A stretch of DNA of 64,000 bases from Blautia hominis (lineage in GTDB: Bacteria > Bacillota > Clostridia > Lachnospirales > Lachnospiraceae), in the NCBI GenBank assembly GCA_002270465.1, contig NQOF01000002.1, positions 868,001 through 932,000 of the forward strand, in the 5' to 3' direction. The notes beneath the pieces were generated by a model, which saw only the letters and a list, made by a program, of their open reading frames with translations, was not told the DNA's origin and made no database searches. Position 1 is the first letter of the stretch. Every line of letters starts with the position of its first letter. Positions 1-8,108 of this stretch are shown in pieces. The translations under genes were made by a program, and so were the position numbers.

Positions 1-96
1 GGCAGAAAGTACATGATACCCCTCCTTTTCCAGGCGCATGGATATTCCCCGGTTCAGATTTTCATCGTCCTCCAGAAGCAATATGGTCTTTTTCAA
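1..96 (-). CDS. Response regulator, N-terminal fragment (cut by window edge)
   Basis: The 32 visible residues start from TTG (complement of 94-96) behind an AGAGGAGA ribosome binding site. They give a receiver-domain beginning: a hydrophobic strand ILLLEDD with the paired acidic residues of the phosphorylation pocket, then helix 1 ending in RLEKEGYHV. This is typical of OmpR/PhoB-family regulators. The phosphoacceptor Asp and the output domain lie outside the window, so the subfamily and its kinase partner cannot be read. The gene points away from the neighbouring transporter operon and is separated from it by a palindromic repeat element. Confidence 0.75.
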   Translation of the reverse strand, partial: MKKTILLLEDDENLNRGISMRLEKEGYHVLSA

Positions 97-190
97 CAGT
101 ATTCTCCTCTTTTCTTTTGATAGTCTGATTATAGTGTAATTCCCGTAAATTTGTCAATCGGCATTCCCTCTTTACGGCAGCAGCGTATCC

Positions 191-390
191 AGATGTTACT
201 GTTTACAGACCAATGTCCCGGGAGGTATTTTCCAAAAGGGATGCCGGGCGATGCGCAGCAAAATCCCGAGTTGGCCAGCGCCAAGATGCAATTCCTTGCA
301 TTTTGTACCCTAAAGGGCAGAACTGTGCATCGCGAAACGTGTTACTGTGCAAAGAATTACCTTTATAGTATACTGTGAACAGTAGCATCC
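191..390. repeat. Palindromic dispersed repeat element, copy 1
   Basis: The ends form an inverted repeat. The left arm at 191-208 reads about AGATGTTACTGTTTACAG, and the right arm at 373-390 is nearly its complement. An internal 23-base block at 323-345 recurs with about two differences, in opposite orientation, at 59584-59606 in another intergenic element. The right end overlaps the last codons of the permease-like gene that ends at 363. No coding capacity or transposase is seen, which fits a MITE-like or REP-like element. Confidence 0.6.
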
Positions 391-1502
391 AAATATTTCA
401 GCCAGAAACAAAGCGGAAAAAACAGCCAGAAAACCCGTTCCTGTACAAGTGCGCTGCCATCAGGTACATAAAAAACAGCAAAAGAAAAAGAAAGCAGGAG
501 AAAAAATACAGTCATAGCTGCAAGACCACACAGATTTTTTATCTTGACCCTGTTAAGAAAAAGAGTTCCCAGCAGAGCAGCTCCCAGGCCGGATAATACG
601 GATTTCAGAAAATCCATAAAATAGTGCAGCTCTGGGGTGCTTTTTTCTGTTGTCCAAAGCAGAGATATCTCTTCCGTTTTTTGTTTCAGCAGATCAGACC
701 AGAATTCAAAATCAGACCATTTGGAGGGCAGCATCTCTCTTGGTATGCGGATGTCTAGATCTAAGATCCAGATACAGGCCCCGGCGCTCAAAAGAACTAG
801 GATAAGCAGTAAAAATATGGACTTTATGCTGCCATAAGCTCTGATTTTCACAAATATCCTAAAAAGGAGCAGAAACAGTGTAAGGGAGATCAGGATACGA
901 AGCAGCCCCCTTGTCAGGATCCCGTATAAATGCAGTGGGATTCGTATTCCCTGTAGGCCTGTACTGCTTGAAAAACGGCGGATGGTCTCCTGCACATTTT
1001 CTTCATCGGAGATTCTAAGAGAAGCACGGTCGAGAATAGCTTTTGTATCCTGATCTGCCTGTAGCAGTACCGTGCCGCTGTCTCCGTACAGGATTCCCGC
1101 CACCTCATATTCTCTGCTGCCGATCATAAGCTTCTCCCCACATATCGTTGTACTTCCGTACAGTTCCATGGAAACTTTTTCGTCGATCAGGCAGCTTTTG
1201 GTATCACCGGAATCAAGGATACGGCTTCCGGACATGACAAGGTCTGAATTGCCGGAAACGGTGATCAGACTGGCGTCCGCGGCTCTGTTTAGGTTCGGCA
1301 CGGTAATAGAGACATTTTTTGACTCACCCCAAAGGGTGAAAAGAAATTCGGATTCTCCTGTTTCATCCGGCAGCGCTTCTGTCTGCAGGATACAAGTGTC
1401 TTTCCCTGTATCCGTTTGTCCGTACAGCAGAGTCTGCGCAAGGCATATGAAACATCCGGCTCCCAGCAGGAGTGTTGTCATATACCCTGCGATTTTCCTC
1501 AT
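363..1502 (-). CDS. MacB/FtsX-like multi-pass membrane protein
   Basis: This 379-residue protein has an N-terminal membrane segment (about 5-25) and an extracytoplasmic region (about 30-190). The part around 104-138 (CLIDEKVSMELYG, then a hydrophobic strand and EYEVAGILYG) resembles the periplasmic core domain of MacB/FtsX-type permeases. Four or five membrane segments follow from residue 198 to the C-terminus. Canonical MacB has one N-terminal and three C-terminal segments, so this is a variant. It overlaps the upstream HlyD-like gene by an ATGA junction, indicating one transcript and coupled translation. No ATP-binding subunit is adjacent. The last eight or so residues and the stop lie in the terminal repeat of a palindromic element, so the native C-terminus may have been replaced. 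Family assignment is moderate; function is unknown. Confidence 0.55.
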   Translation of the reverse strand: MRKIAGYMTTLLLGAGCFICLAQTLLYGQTDTGKDTCILQTEALPDETGESEFLFTLWGESKNVSITVPNLNRAADASLITVSGNSDLVMSGSRILDSGDTKSCLIDEKVSMELYGSTTICGEKLMIGSREYEVAGILYGDSGTVLLQADQDTKAILDRASLRISDEENVQETIRRFSSSTGLQGIRIPLHLYGILTRGLLRILISLTLFLLLFRIFVKIRAYGSIKSIFLLLILVLLSAGACIWILDLDIRIPREMLPSKWSDFEFWSDLLKQKTEEISLLWTTEKSTPELHYFMDFLKSVLSGLGAALLGTLFLNRVKIKNLCGLAAMTVFFLLLSFSFAVFYVPDGSALVQERVFWLFFPLCFWLKYLDATVHSIL

Positions 1503-3133
1503 TCGTCCTCCAGGCGTATGCGGTCGCCTGCTTTTATGTTCTTTTGGGAGGAGAGGATGATTTTGCTGTTTCCGCTTAAGTCATCGTTTTTTAAAGCTGC
1601 CTTGTCCTTGTTTTTTTCCAAAACCTCCACCTCGGCCCGGACTGCCGTAAGTTCGGTTCCCAGTATATTTTCCCTCTCCTCTGCAAGGAGCACAAAATAT
1701 TTATTATCTTCTGTTCGGAGTGCTTCGAGAGGGACCACGCAGGAGTAGACAGCGGACTTCTTTTCTGCATAAAGCACTGCGTTCTCATCCGCATCAAATT
1801 CTCCATTGGAAATGTCTGCGGTGATGTCTGTCAGTTCAGGATTTTCTTTATTTTCACTCAACGAATGAATGGTAAGTCCTTCCACTGTTTTTTTTCCGTC
1901 CGGTGATCTTAAAGTGATCCCGTCACCGTTTGAAATGATCTCTGCCTCCTCTTTTGACAAGGACGCCGTAAATCTGCATCCGGAGGAGATGTCTGCCAGG
2001 GTGACGCAGCTTCCCTCCACGGTTGTGCTTCCCGCTTCCACGCCGAGTTTTCTCACGATCCCTTCCGCCGGGGAGCATACCTGCCCGTCCGCCTCCAAAA
2101 TTGCGGCATACTTCTCCTGCTCCATCTGCAGTGTCTTCAGATCCATTTCCGTGGTTTTTGGCGTGCTGTCGGGGGCAGTGGGTTTCCGGGTATCTTCTAT
2201 TTTGCGCTGTGCGACGGTAAGCCCCTCCTCCTGCTGCCGCAGGGCATCCTCATAGGCATTCTGCGCCTGCGTATAAGCATCTTCAAGCATTTGCCGCTCT
2301 TCCTCTCTCGACTGCCCTTCAAGGGCCGATCTGGACGCCTGATAGTCCTCCAGGGCTTGTTCTGCGGCAGTGCAGGCTTCCCGGGCGGACTGGTAAGCGT
2401 TTTCGCTCTCCTTCACGTCATTTTCCAGCTCACTTAAGAGTTCCTGTGGTTTCCGGTCTGCTTTTGCCTGTTCCAGAAGTTCTTTTTTCTGCTCTGCATC
2501 TGTCTGGGCCTGCTCCAGAAGCAGGCTTTTTTCTTCGCAGGCTCTTTGCAGTTCTTCCTCCACAGAGTCGGGACTGGCTTCCGAACCTTCCGTGCTCTGG
2601 CTGTCAAAGGCATCCAGTCGCTCTTCCGCCTCTGTCAAAGCCTCCCATGCCCGCTGTACCTGGGCGTCCGCTGCATCTGCAGTTTGGCTGTAGTCTTCCT
2701 CAGCTCTGTTTTGCTCCCTGCTTTTTTCCTGCTGTTCCAGACTGTTTTTTTCCCGGCTGTCCTTTAGCGCAAGCTTTAATTTTTCAATCTCCCGGTCTTT
2801 TAACAGTATTTTTTCTGCCAAATCCTCTGTGTCCAGCTCAAACAGTATGTCCTGTGGGGAAACATGGTCCCCCTCGCTGACAAGGACTTTTTTTACACGG
2901 ATGCCGGGAACCGTATGGACCGCCTGCTGCTGCTTCTCTTTTACTGTTCCTGCTGCAGTCACCTTATATTCCAGGGCGGTCTTTTCAGGAGCTGTACATG
3001 TGACCACAGGCGTAATAAGATTGGTGGCTGCCCGGGACAATACGGTAAGTAAGATCATGGCTGCCAGAAATACTACAAGAGCCTGGCCGGCCTTTTTTTG
3101 TATATTTGCCAGATGCTTTTCGTTTTGGATCAT
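1499..3133 (-). CDS. HlyD-family membrane fusion (adaptor) protein
   Basis: The ATG at 3133 lies behind GAGAGGAA and gives 544 residues; longer in-frame extension upstream would overlap the permease gene and has no ribosome site. The order is cytoplasmic tail, membrane segment (about 17-40), first biotinyl-lipoyl-like half (about 70-103, VSEGDHVSPQDILFELDTED), a very long Glu/Gln-rich coiled coil (about 105-345), second lipoyl half (ADGQVCSPAEGIVRKLGVEAG), and a C-terminal beta-barrel region. This matches adaptors that bridge a membrane transporter and the envelope. It follows the sugar permeases by 14 bp and overlaps the MacB-like gene. By analogy it should partner that MacB-like protein, which is inference. 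Confidence 0.8.
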   Translation of the reverse strand: MIQNEKHLANIQKKAGQALVVFLAAMILLTVLSRAATNLITPVVTCTAPEKTALEYKVTAAGTVKEKQQQAVHTVPGIRVKKVLVSEGDHVSPQDILFELDTEDLAEKILLKDREIEKLKLALKDSREKNSLEQQEKSREQNRAEEDYSQTADAADAQVQRAWEALTEAEERLDAFDSQSTEGSEASPDSVEEELQRACEEKSLLLEQAQTDAEQKKELLEQAKADRKPQELLSELENDVKESENAYQSAREACTAAEQALEDYQASRSALEGQSREEERQMLEDAYTQAQNAYEDALRQQEEGLTVAQRKIEDTRKPTAPDSTPKTTEMDLKTLQMEQEKYAAILEADGQVCSPAEGIVRKLGVEAGSTTVEGSCVTLADISSGCRFTASLSKEEAEIISNGDGITLRSPDGKKTVEGLTIHSLSENKENPELTDITADISNGEFDADENAVLYAEKKSAVYSCVVPLEALRTEDNKYFVLLAEERENILGTELTAVRAEVEVLEKNKDKAALKNDDLSGNSKIILSSQKNIKAGDRIRLEDE

Positions 3134-3147
3134 GATTATATTCCTCT

Positions 3148-3987
3148 CTACTCTTTTACTGCGGCGGCCACGATCCCCTGTTCCAGATAATCCTGGCCGC
3201 ACAGGAACACCAACAGGGCAGGAAGTAAAGTCACTACAGAAGCGGCAAAGGAAATTCCGGCTTTTTCCGGAGTGATCAAAGGAAGATACAGGGAAAGAGG
3301 CCAAAGCTTTTTACTTTTCAGAAATGTCATGGGCTGTTCTATCAGATTCCAGGATTCCAGAAAACTCAGAACAACAGCCGAGACAATACCGGATGAGCCA
3401 AGGGGCAGCCCTATATGAAAGAATATGGCCCTCTCTCCCGCTCCGTCTATTCTCGCCGCATCCATGAGCGCCTGGGGTACACCACAGAAAAAACGGTACA
3501 TGATAAAGACGGGAAAGGTGGAGAAGGCCCCCGGAAGGATGACTGCCCAGAGTGTGTCCGTGAGCTTTATCTTGGAGAGAACCAGATAGCCGGACAGCAT
3601 GGTCACCTGGAATGGCATCATCATAAGCAATATGTATAAGGAGAATAACAGTTTTTTTAAGGGAAAATCATATTTTGCAAATCCCCATGCAGCAGGGATC
3701 CCGCACAATAACTGCCCTGCCAGGATTCCCCCGGAAAGGAGCACAGAATTCCAAAACATATGGAAATACTCAGGGGAATCCAGAAGGAGCTGCACATAAT
3801 GCCTGAGTGTAGGCATAAGGGGCAGAAAGCTCCAGGTCATTGGCTTCGTACCAAGCCCCAGGGCTGCACCAAGATGAGATTTTAATTCACCGCTCCCCAT
3901 AAGCGAGCCGGTGAAGAGAAAAAATATAGGGTAACAGACAGCCATGCCCAGAAGAAGCAGCAGGAATCCGGTTATTTTTTTACTCAT
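3148..3987 (-). CDS. Carbohydrate-type ABC transporter permease (MalG/UgpE-like)
   Basis: This is an inner-membrane permease of the CUT1 family with about six membrane segments. The EAA loop that contacts the ATPase is present as DAARIDGAG followed by a hydrophobic helix and GLPL. The start is placed at ATG 3987 because GAGGAG lies 8 nt upstream; the ATG at 3993 is only 2 nt from that site. The gene begins at the stop of the first permease, so the two form a heterodimer pair. No ATP-binding subunit is encoded in the operon; CUT1 systems often share an MsmX-type ATPase made elsewhere. Confidence 0.85.
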   Translation of the reverse strand: MSKKITGFLLLLLGMAVCYPIFFLFTGSLMGSGELKSHLGAALGLGTKPMTWSFLPLMPTLRHYVQLLLDSPEYFHMFWNSVLLSGGILAGQLLCGIPAAWGFAKYDFPLKKLLFSLYILLMMMPFQVTMLSGYLVLSKIKLTDTLWAVILPGAFSTFPVFIMYRFFCGVPQALMDAARIDGAGERAIFFHIGLPLGSSGIVSAVVLSFLESWNLIEQPMTFLKSKKLWPLSLYLPLITPEKAGISFAASVVTLLPALLVFLCGQDYLEQGIVAAAVKE

Positions 3988-3992
3988 TTTCA

Positions 3993-4838
3993 TTACTCCT
4001 CACAGTTCCAGGCACGCTGCAGCAAAAAGACAAAGACAATGATCACAAGGACCATCAGAACCGCCGCTGCTGCCAGCTTGTCAAAATCCATTTCCCGGAA
4101 CCAGTTGTTAAACAGATGCTGTAAAAGGTACATGCTTTCATCCGGATAATCCCCGGCGGCCAGATATCCCTCCCGGAATACTTTAAAAGAGTTTAAAAAA
4201 GACAGAACCGTGATGGTGTAAAGGACCGGTTTCAAATTGGGAAGAGTGATCTTCCAGAAACAAATCCACGCCCCTGCCCCGTCTGTCCTGGCTGCCTCGT
4301 ACAGGCTGTAGGGAATGCCGGACAATCCGGCCATCCATAGCACAATGTCGTATCCCAGGTTTTTCCAGATGTAGCTGAATACCAGTATCCAGAAGGCGTA
4401 TTTGGAATTCATCCAGTCCGCCGGGGTCTGCCCCATCTTTTCTATCATGATGCTGAGATATCCTTCCGCGTGGAACACCACTCTCCATAAAAGAACCACA
4501 GAGGCCACAGGAACCGCCATGGGAAGCAGGAAAGCGGATTTTAGAAAACTGCCCAGTATTCCCTGCCTGTGCAGAAATACACTGATAAATAGGGATAAGC
4601 ACACAAGAAGGGGGATACAGATTCCGGTGAAACGCAGGGTGTTTTTTGCTGCCAGCCAAAAGGCAGGGGTTTGGAAAAGCGTTTTATAATTTTCCAAACC
4701 CGTCCATCCCCTTGTGACCGCGCTCTGGAAAGAGCGCAGTGTCACGTCCAGAAAGGGGACAAGGACAAAGAAGCAGACACCTGCAAAACTGGGCAGGATG
4801 AACAGGATTCCCGTCAGGGCATATTTTTTCCTCCTCAT
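3993..4838 (-). CDS. Carbohydrate-type ABC transporter permease (MalF/UgpA-like)
   Basis: A six-segment CUT1 permease with the EAA motif EAARTDGAG followed by ITLPNLKP. ATG 4838 is preferred over GTG 4847 because GCGGAG lies 8 nt before it. The coding region starts almost at the stop codon of the solute-binding protein gene, so expression is translationally coupled. It should form the membrane channel with the permease encoded next. The transported substrate cannot be read from the sequence. Confidence 0.85.
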   Translation of the reverse strand: MRRKKYALTGILFILPSFAGVCFFVLVPFLDVTLRSFQSAVTRGWTGLENYKTLFQTPAFWLAAKNTLRFTGICIPLLVCLSLFISVFLHRQGILGSFLKSAFLLPMAVPVASVVLLWRVVFHAEGYLSIMIEKMGQTPADWMNSKYAFWILVFSYIWKNLGYDIVLWMAGLSGIPYSLYEAARTDGAGAWICFWKITLPNLKPVLYTITVLSFLNSFKVFREGYLAAGDYPDESMYLLQHLFNNWFREMDFDKLAAAAVLMVLVIIVFVFLLQRAWNCEE

Positions 4839-4843
4839 AGGGA

Positions 4844-7210
4844 TCACTCCGCCAGATAGAGATTGAGTTTTTTCAGGATCGCGTCAACCGTATCGGTAAC
4901 GGACGCTTCACCGGAAAGACATTTGATGCCCTCTGTGATAACGGTCCTGTTTATCATTTCATCTGTGACGGTGGGGGTTGTAAGCGTGTCCATCACATCT
5001 TTCATGGCGTTTATTTCCTCCTCTGTGGGTGAAATAAATTCCATATCAAACGAGCTTCCATCCACATCATTTTCTACGTGCCGCATTCCAAGCGGATAAT
5101 TGGAAGGCATTTTCAGCTTGTCGGCAAAAGCTGTTTTGTTTACCGGCCAGGAGGATAAGGCGGAACTTTGCTGTCCTTCTTTTAAAAGATATCGGATGAA
5201 ATCTTTGGCAATTTCTCCGCTGCCGGTTTTGGAGCTGATGCCCACAGGGGCAATCGGGATAAATACATCTGCGGACTGGCCCGGTGCGCTTTTGTAGCTG
5301 CCGTCACCAAGGTATTTTGCCATGTTCAGGACGTTAGCCAGGCCTTCCACATTCATGAGGTTTCCCAGGGTAATATGGGAGTCCGTGTGGCCCATTTCCA
5401 ATGCATTAAGCGAGGCGCTAGTCATAAAGGGCGTTATATCCAGGAGCTGTGTATCGGAAATAAGCGGGGACTCATACTCATCGGGTGCATTCTGTGCGTC
5501 CGCGATTTTTTTTGCATTTTCAAAGAAGTCCGTTAGTTTCTCTTGGTCCATGGTGCCGTCCTCTGCGATCCAGGAGGGGGAGGAGGAGGGGAGCAGCGCC
5601 AGTAAAAGCGTGGTATTTGTCATAGTTCCCAGGACGTGGGAAACCTCCGGGCGATCAGCCCTCTCCTGCTCTGCCGCCAGGGCAAGATCATCCAGATTTT
5701 TAATATTGGACAGTAAAGACTGCTTTCCGATCAAAAGAGGTACCGCAAAACTGGTAGGCACCGCACAGACAGCACCGTCTGATTTATAGGCATCCGTGAT
5801 ATTGGTAAAAAGGCCTTCTTCTTTGTCTGTTTCTTTCAAAATATCCTGAATATCCATTAGCAGTCCCTTTTCCGTATAGGAGGAGATGGGAAGACCGTCC
5901 AGCATCAGGATATCAGGTCCTTCTCCGGCCATAATATTTGTGTTCAGAGTCTTCAGCGCATCTGTCCTTGTCACCGCATCGTCTCCTGTCATGCCGGTTT
6001 CGTATTCCAGCATCACATCCGGATGTCCGCTTTGAAAGGATGTGATAAGCTGACGGACATAAGGTGTGTCATACAGAGAATATACGGTAAGGGTGTGCTC
6101 CGGTTTCACAGATGCGTTGGCATCATAGACGTAACGGAACATCCGCTCCTGACCGTCTATATAATAATGGATGACAACAGTTCCGTCCGTCAGTACAGTA
6201 GTGTTTACAACAGAGGATACAGGACTGTTCATCTGTCCCATGGAACCGGTGAAAATTTTCTCCGCAGCAGTCCCGTCTGTCATAAAACGGTAAATACCGG
6301 ATTGGTTAATAAAATACAGAGATTTCCCGTCAGCACCCGGCATGGAAACGCCAATATCGGATAATTCATTCTGCAGAAAATCACCCAGAGCTTCCTGCTC
6401 TCCTTTTTCCTCCTGCGTTTCCAGGTCATATACTGTGACTTTTGTGTTATCATATTCAATATTGCCGTCATCCGTAATATCCATATCCCTTGAAATGGTG
6501 TACAGGCTGTCACCTGCACAGACATATGAGGTATCTCCCATGATCTCCTCTCCCTGTACCACTTCTTTTTCAAAGGTATGCTTAAGCTGAAAGGTTTCCC
6601 CATCTAACTGGTAGAGATTTTCAAAGTCTGCACATAAAAAATCCCCAAAATCGGTAAAGTAAGCAAACCCCATGGACTGCCTCATGGCTGACTGCCCGGA
6701 TTCATCCGCATTTTCGGCGGGAAGTTCCGTATCTACCGTTTGGATCGTTCCGTCCGTCTGTACCAGCTTGTATACGGTCTGCTCTCCTCTTGTTCCATAG
6801 AATATCCTTCCGTCCCCGGCTATGGAAAGAAACTCTAATCCGTATTCTACGGACAGGTCATCTTTCATCTCCTGGGGCATCTCCTGCCAGGGCGTCCAGG
6901 TTTCGCCTTTGTCAGCGGAATCAAAGATGCCTGTCCTTGCGGCAATCCTCAGGTTTCCGTTATCCAGTCCCTTCATCTCCAGGATAACATCATCCGGTGC
7001 GATCCACTCTTCGCTGCTGCCTGTAGTTCGGAAAATGTCCGTGTTGTCAAACTTTATCTCCTGTTCCACATACCTGCCCTTTGGCACACTGCTGCTTTTG
7101 GTATCTCCTTTTTTTTCAGCCTGCTGTTCTTTTTCTCCACATGCAGCCAAGGATGCGGCCAGTGTTATGATAAGTGCGGCTGAGATCATTTTTGTCCACT
7201 TTTTATTCAT
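4844..7210 (-). CDS. Lipoprotein solute-binding protein with N-terminal beta-propeller-like region
   Basis: This 788-residue lipoprotein has a signal peptide ending in the lipobox LAAC (Cys24), so it is anchored on the outer face of the membrane. Residues about 45-365 hold repeated short beta segments. They include an Asp-box-like motif at 98-105 (S-A-D-K-G-E-T-W), seen in sialidase and photosystem-assembly propellers. Residues about 372-788 look like a family 1 extracellular solute-binding protein (HTLTVYSLYDTPYVRQLI opening, ITSFQSGHPDV, GPDILMLDGL). Usual CUT1 binding proteins are about 420-450 residues, so the N-terminal half is an extra domain. The start ATG follows AGGAAAGGAT. It is the first gene of a five-gene operon and lies opposite a two-component system. 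The ligand is unknown; a sensing role is inference. Confidence 0.75.
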   Translation of the reverse strand: MNKKWTKMISAALIITLAASLAACGEKEQQAEKKGDTKSSSVPKGRYVEQEIKFDNTDIFRTTGSSEEWIAPDDVILEMKGLDNGNLRIAARTGIFDSADKGETWTPWQEMPQEMKDDLSVEYGLEFLSIAGDGRIFYGTRGEQTVYKLVQTDGTIQTVDTELPAENADESGQSAMRQSMGFAYFTDFGDFLCADFENLYQLDGETFQLKHTFEKEVVQGEEIMGDTSYVCAGDSLYTISRDMDITDDGNIEYDNTKVTVYDLETQEEKGEQEALGDFLQNELSDIGVSMPGADGKSLYFINQSGIYRFMTDGTAAEKIFTGSMGQMNSPVSSVVNTTVLTDGTVVIHYYIDGQERMFRYVYDANASVKPEHTLTVYSLYDTPYVRQLITSFQSGHPDVMLEYETGMTGDDAVTRTDALKTLNTNIMAGEGPDILMLDGLPISSYTEKGLLMDIQDILKETDKEEGLFTNITDAYKSDGAVCAVPTSFAVPLLIGKQSLLSNIKNLDDLALAAEQERADRPEVSHVLGTMTNTTLLLALLPSSSPSWIAEDGTMDQEKLTDFFENAKKIADAQNAPDEYESPLISDTQLLDITPFMTSASLNALEMGHTDSHITLGNLMNVEGLANVLNMAKYLGDGSYKSAPGQSADVFIPIAPVGISSKTGSGEIAKDFIRYLLKEGQQSSALSSWPVNKTAFADKLKMPSNYPLGMRHVENDVDGSSFDMEFISPTEEEINAMKDVMDTLTTPTVTDEMINRTVITEGIKCLSGEASVTDTVDAILKKLNLYLAE

Positions 7211-7243
7211 GTATCAATCTATCCTTTCCTAAATACTCCCTGT

Positions 7244-7255
7244 AAGACCGGTCTT
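7244..7255. promoter_or_regulatory. 12-bp perfect palindrome between divergent operons
   Basis: AAGACCGGTCTT is a perfect palindrome located between the start of the solute-binding protein gene and its candidate -10 box, i.e. in the leader of that transcript. It could be an operator or part of a leader hairpin. No known regulator is assigned. Confidence 0.4.
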
Positions 7256-7267
7256 CTTACAAAAGCC

Positions 7268-7321
7268 AGTATAACACAGCAAACCTCTACACATCATCTA
7301 TTCAATCTCTAATTTCAATCT
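7268..7321 (-). promoter_or_regulatory. Candidate activator-dependent promoter of the transporter operon
   Basis: On the minus strand an extended -10 (TG-T-TATACT, box at 7268-7273) has no good -35 at 17 bp. Just upstream of the expected -35 lies a direct repeat, AGATTGAA-N5-AGATTGAA (7301-7321). A strong extended -10 with a poor -35 and a direct repeat is the usual layout for OmpR-family activators. The divergent response regulator is the natural candidate (inference). Confidence 0.4.
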
Positions 7322-7337
7322 AATTCCGGAAAAACAG

Positions 7338-7366
7338 TGTCTAATCACAGGGGAAAATGCTATACT
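7338..7366 (+). promoter_or_regulatory. Candidate promoter of the two-component system
   Basis: TGC-TATACT forms an extended -10 (hexamer 7361-7366). A weak TGTCTA sits 17 bp upstream at 7338-7343. It lies about 70 bp before the response regulator start and overlaps the intergenic region shared with the transporter operon, allowing joint regulation. Confidence 0.4.
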
Positions 7367-7436
7367 AACCATAGTCTTATAAGGGACCGGCAGTCCGGAC
7401 GGATGGGCTGCCTGACAGGAAAGGGGAAACATATTT

Positions 7437-8108
7437 ATGAGGATTCTGATCATTGAGGACGATATACAGCTATGCCAGACACTTGCCTATCGGCTGAAAA
7501 AAGAAGGAATTCATGCGGATCACTGCCATGATGGCAGGGAAGGACTGAATCTTGCAAGGGAAAATGTCCATGAGCTGATCCTGCTGGACCGGATGCTTCC
7601 GTCTCTTTCCGGGACCGAGGTGCTGAAGCGCCTTAGAAGTGAAGGAAACAGCACACCGGTGATACTGGTCACTGCACTGGGAGAAGTGAAGGAACGTGTG
7701 CAGGGGCTGGACTGCGGCGCAGATGACTATCTGGTTAAACCCATTGCCTTTGAGGAACTGATGGCAAGAATACGGAGTATTGGCCGAAGGCCCAGGTTCA
7801 TAGACCGGGGGGAGAAACTTCATTACCGGGATTTATCTTTTGATGTGAACGCAAAGGTACTCTCCTGCGGGGAAACGTCCTGCAGGCTGTCACGGACAGA
7901 GGGAAACCTGATGGAGGTTTTTTTGAAAAATCCGGGACAGGTACTGGCAAGAAAGATCCTTGTTAATAAGGTGTGGGGCATTGATACGGAGATTGAGGAT
8001 GGGAACCTGGATAATTTCATTCACTTCCTCAGAAGAAGGCTGAAATCCGTTGGAAGCTGTCTGTCTATCCGGACCATACGCGGCGTGGGCTACAGTCTGG
8101 AGGAATAA
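7437..8108 (+). CDS. OmpR/PhoB-family response regulator
   Basis: This 223-residue regulator has an N-terminal receiver domain with acidic pocket residues E7-D8-D9, phosphoacceptor D51, T79 and K101. The C-terminal winged-helix DNA-binding domain (about 125-222) ends in the RTIRGVGYSLEE signature of the family. A purine-rich ribosome site (AGGAAAGGGGA) precedes the ATG. The stop codon TAA is directly followed by the ATG of the histidine kinase gene, so the pair forms one operon. It is divergent from the solute-binding protein operon, its most likely target by position. The ligand sensed is unknown. Confidence 0.92.
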   Translation: MRILIIEDDIQLCQTLAYRLKKEGIHADHCHDGREGLNLARENVHELILLDRMLPSLSGTEVLKRLRSEGNSTPVILVTALGEVKERVQGLDCGADDYLVKPIAFEELMARIRSIGRRPRFIDRGEKLHYRDLSFDVNAKVLSCGETSCRLSRTEGNLMEVFLKNPGQVLARKILVNKVWGIDTEIEDGNLDNFIHFLRRRLKSVGSCLSIRTIRGVGYSLEE

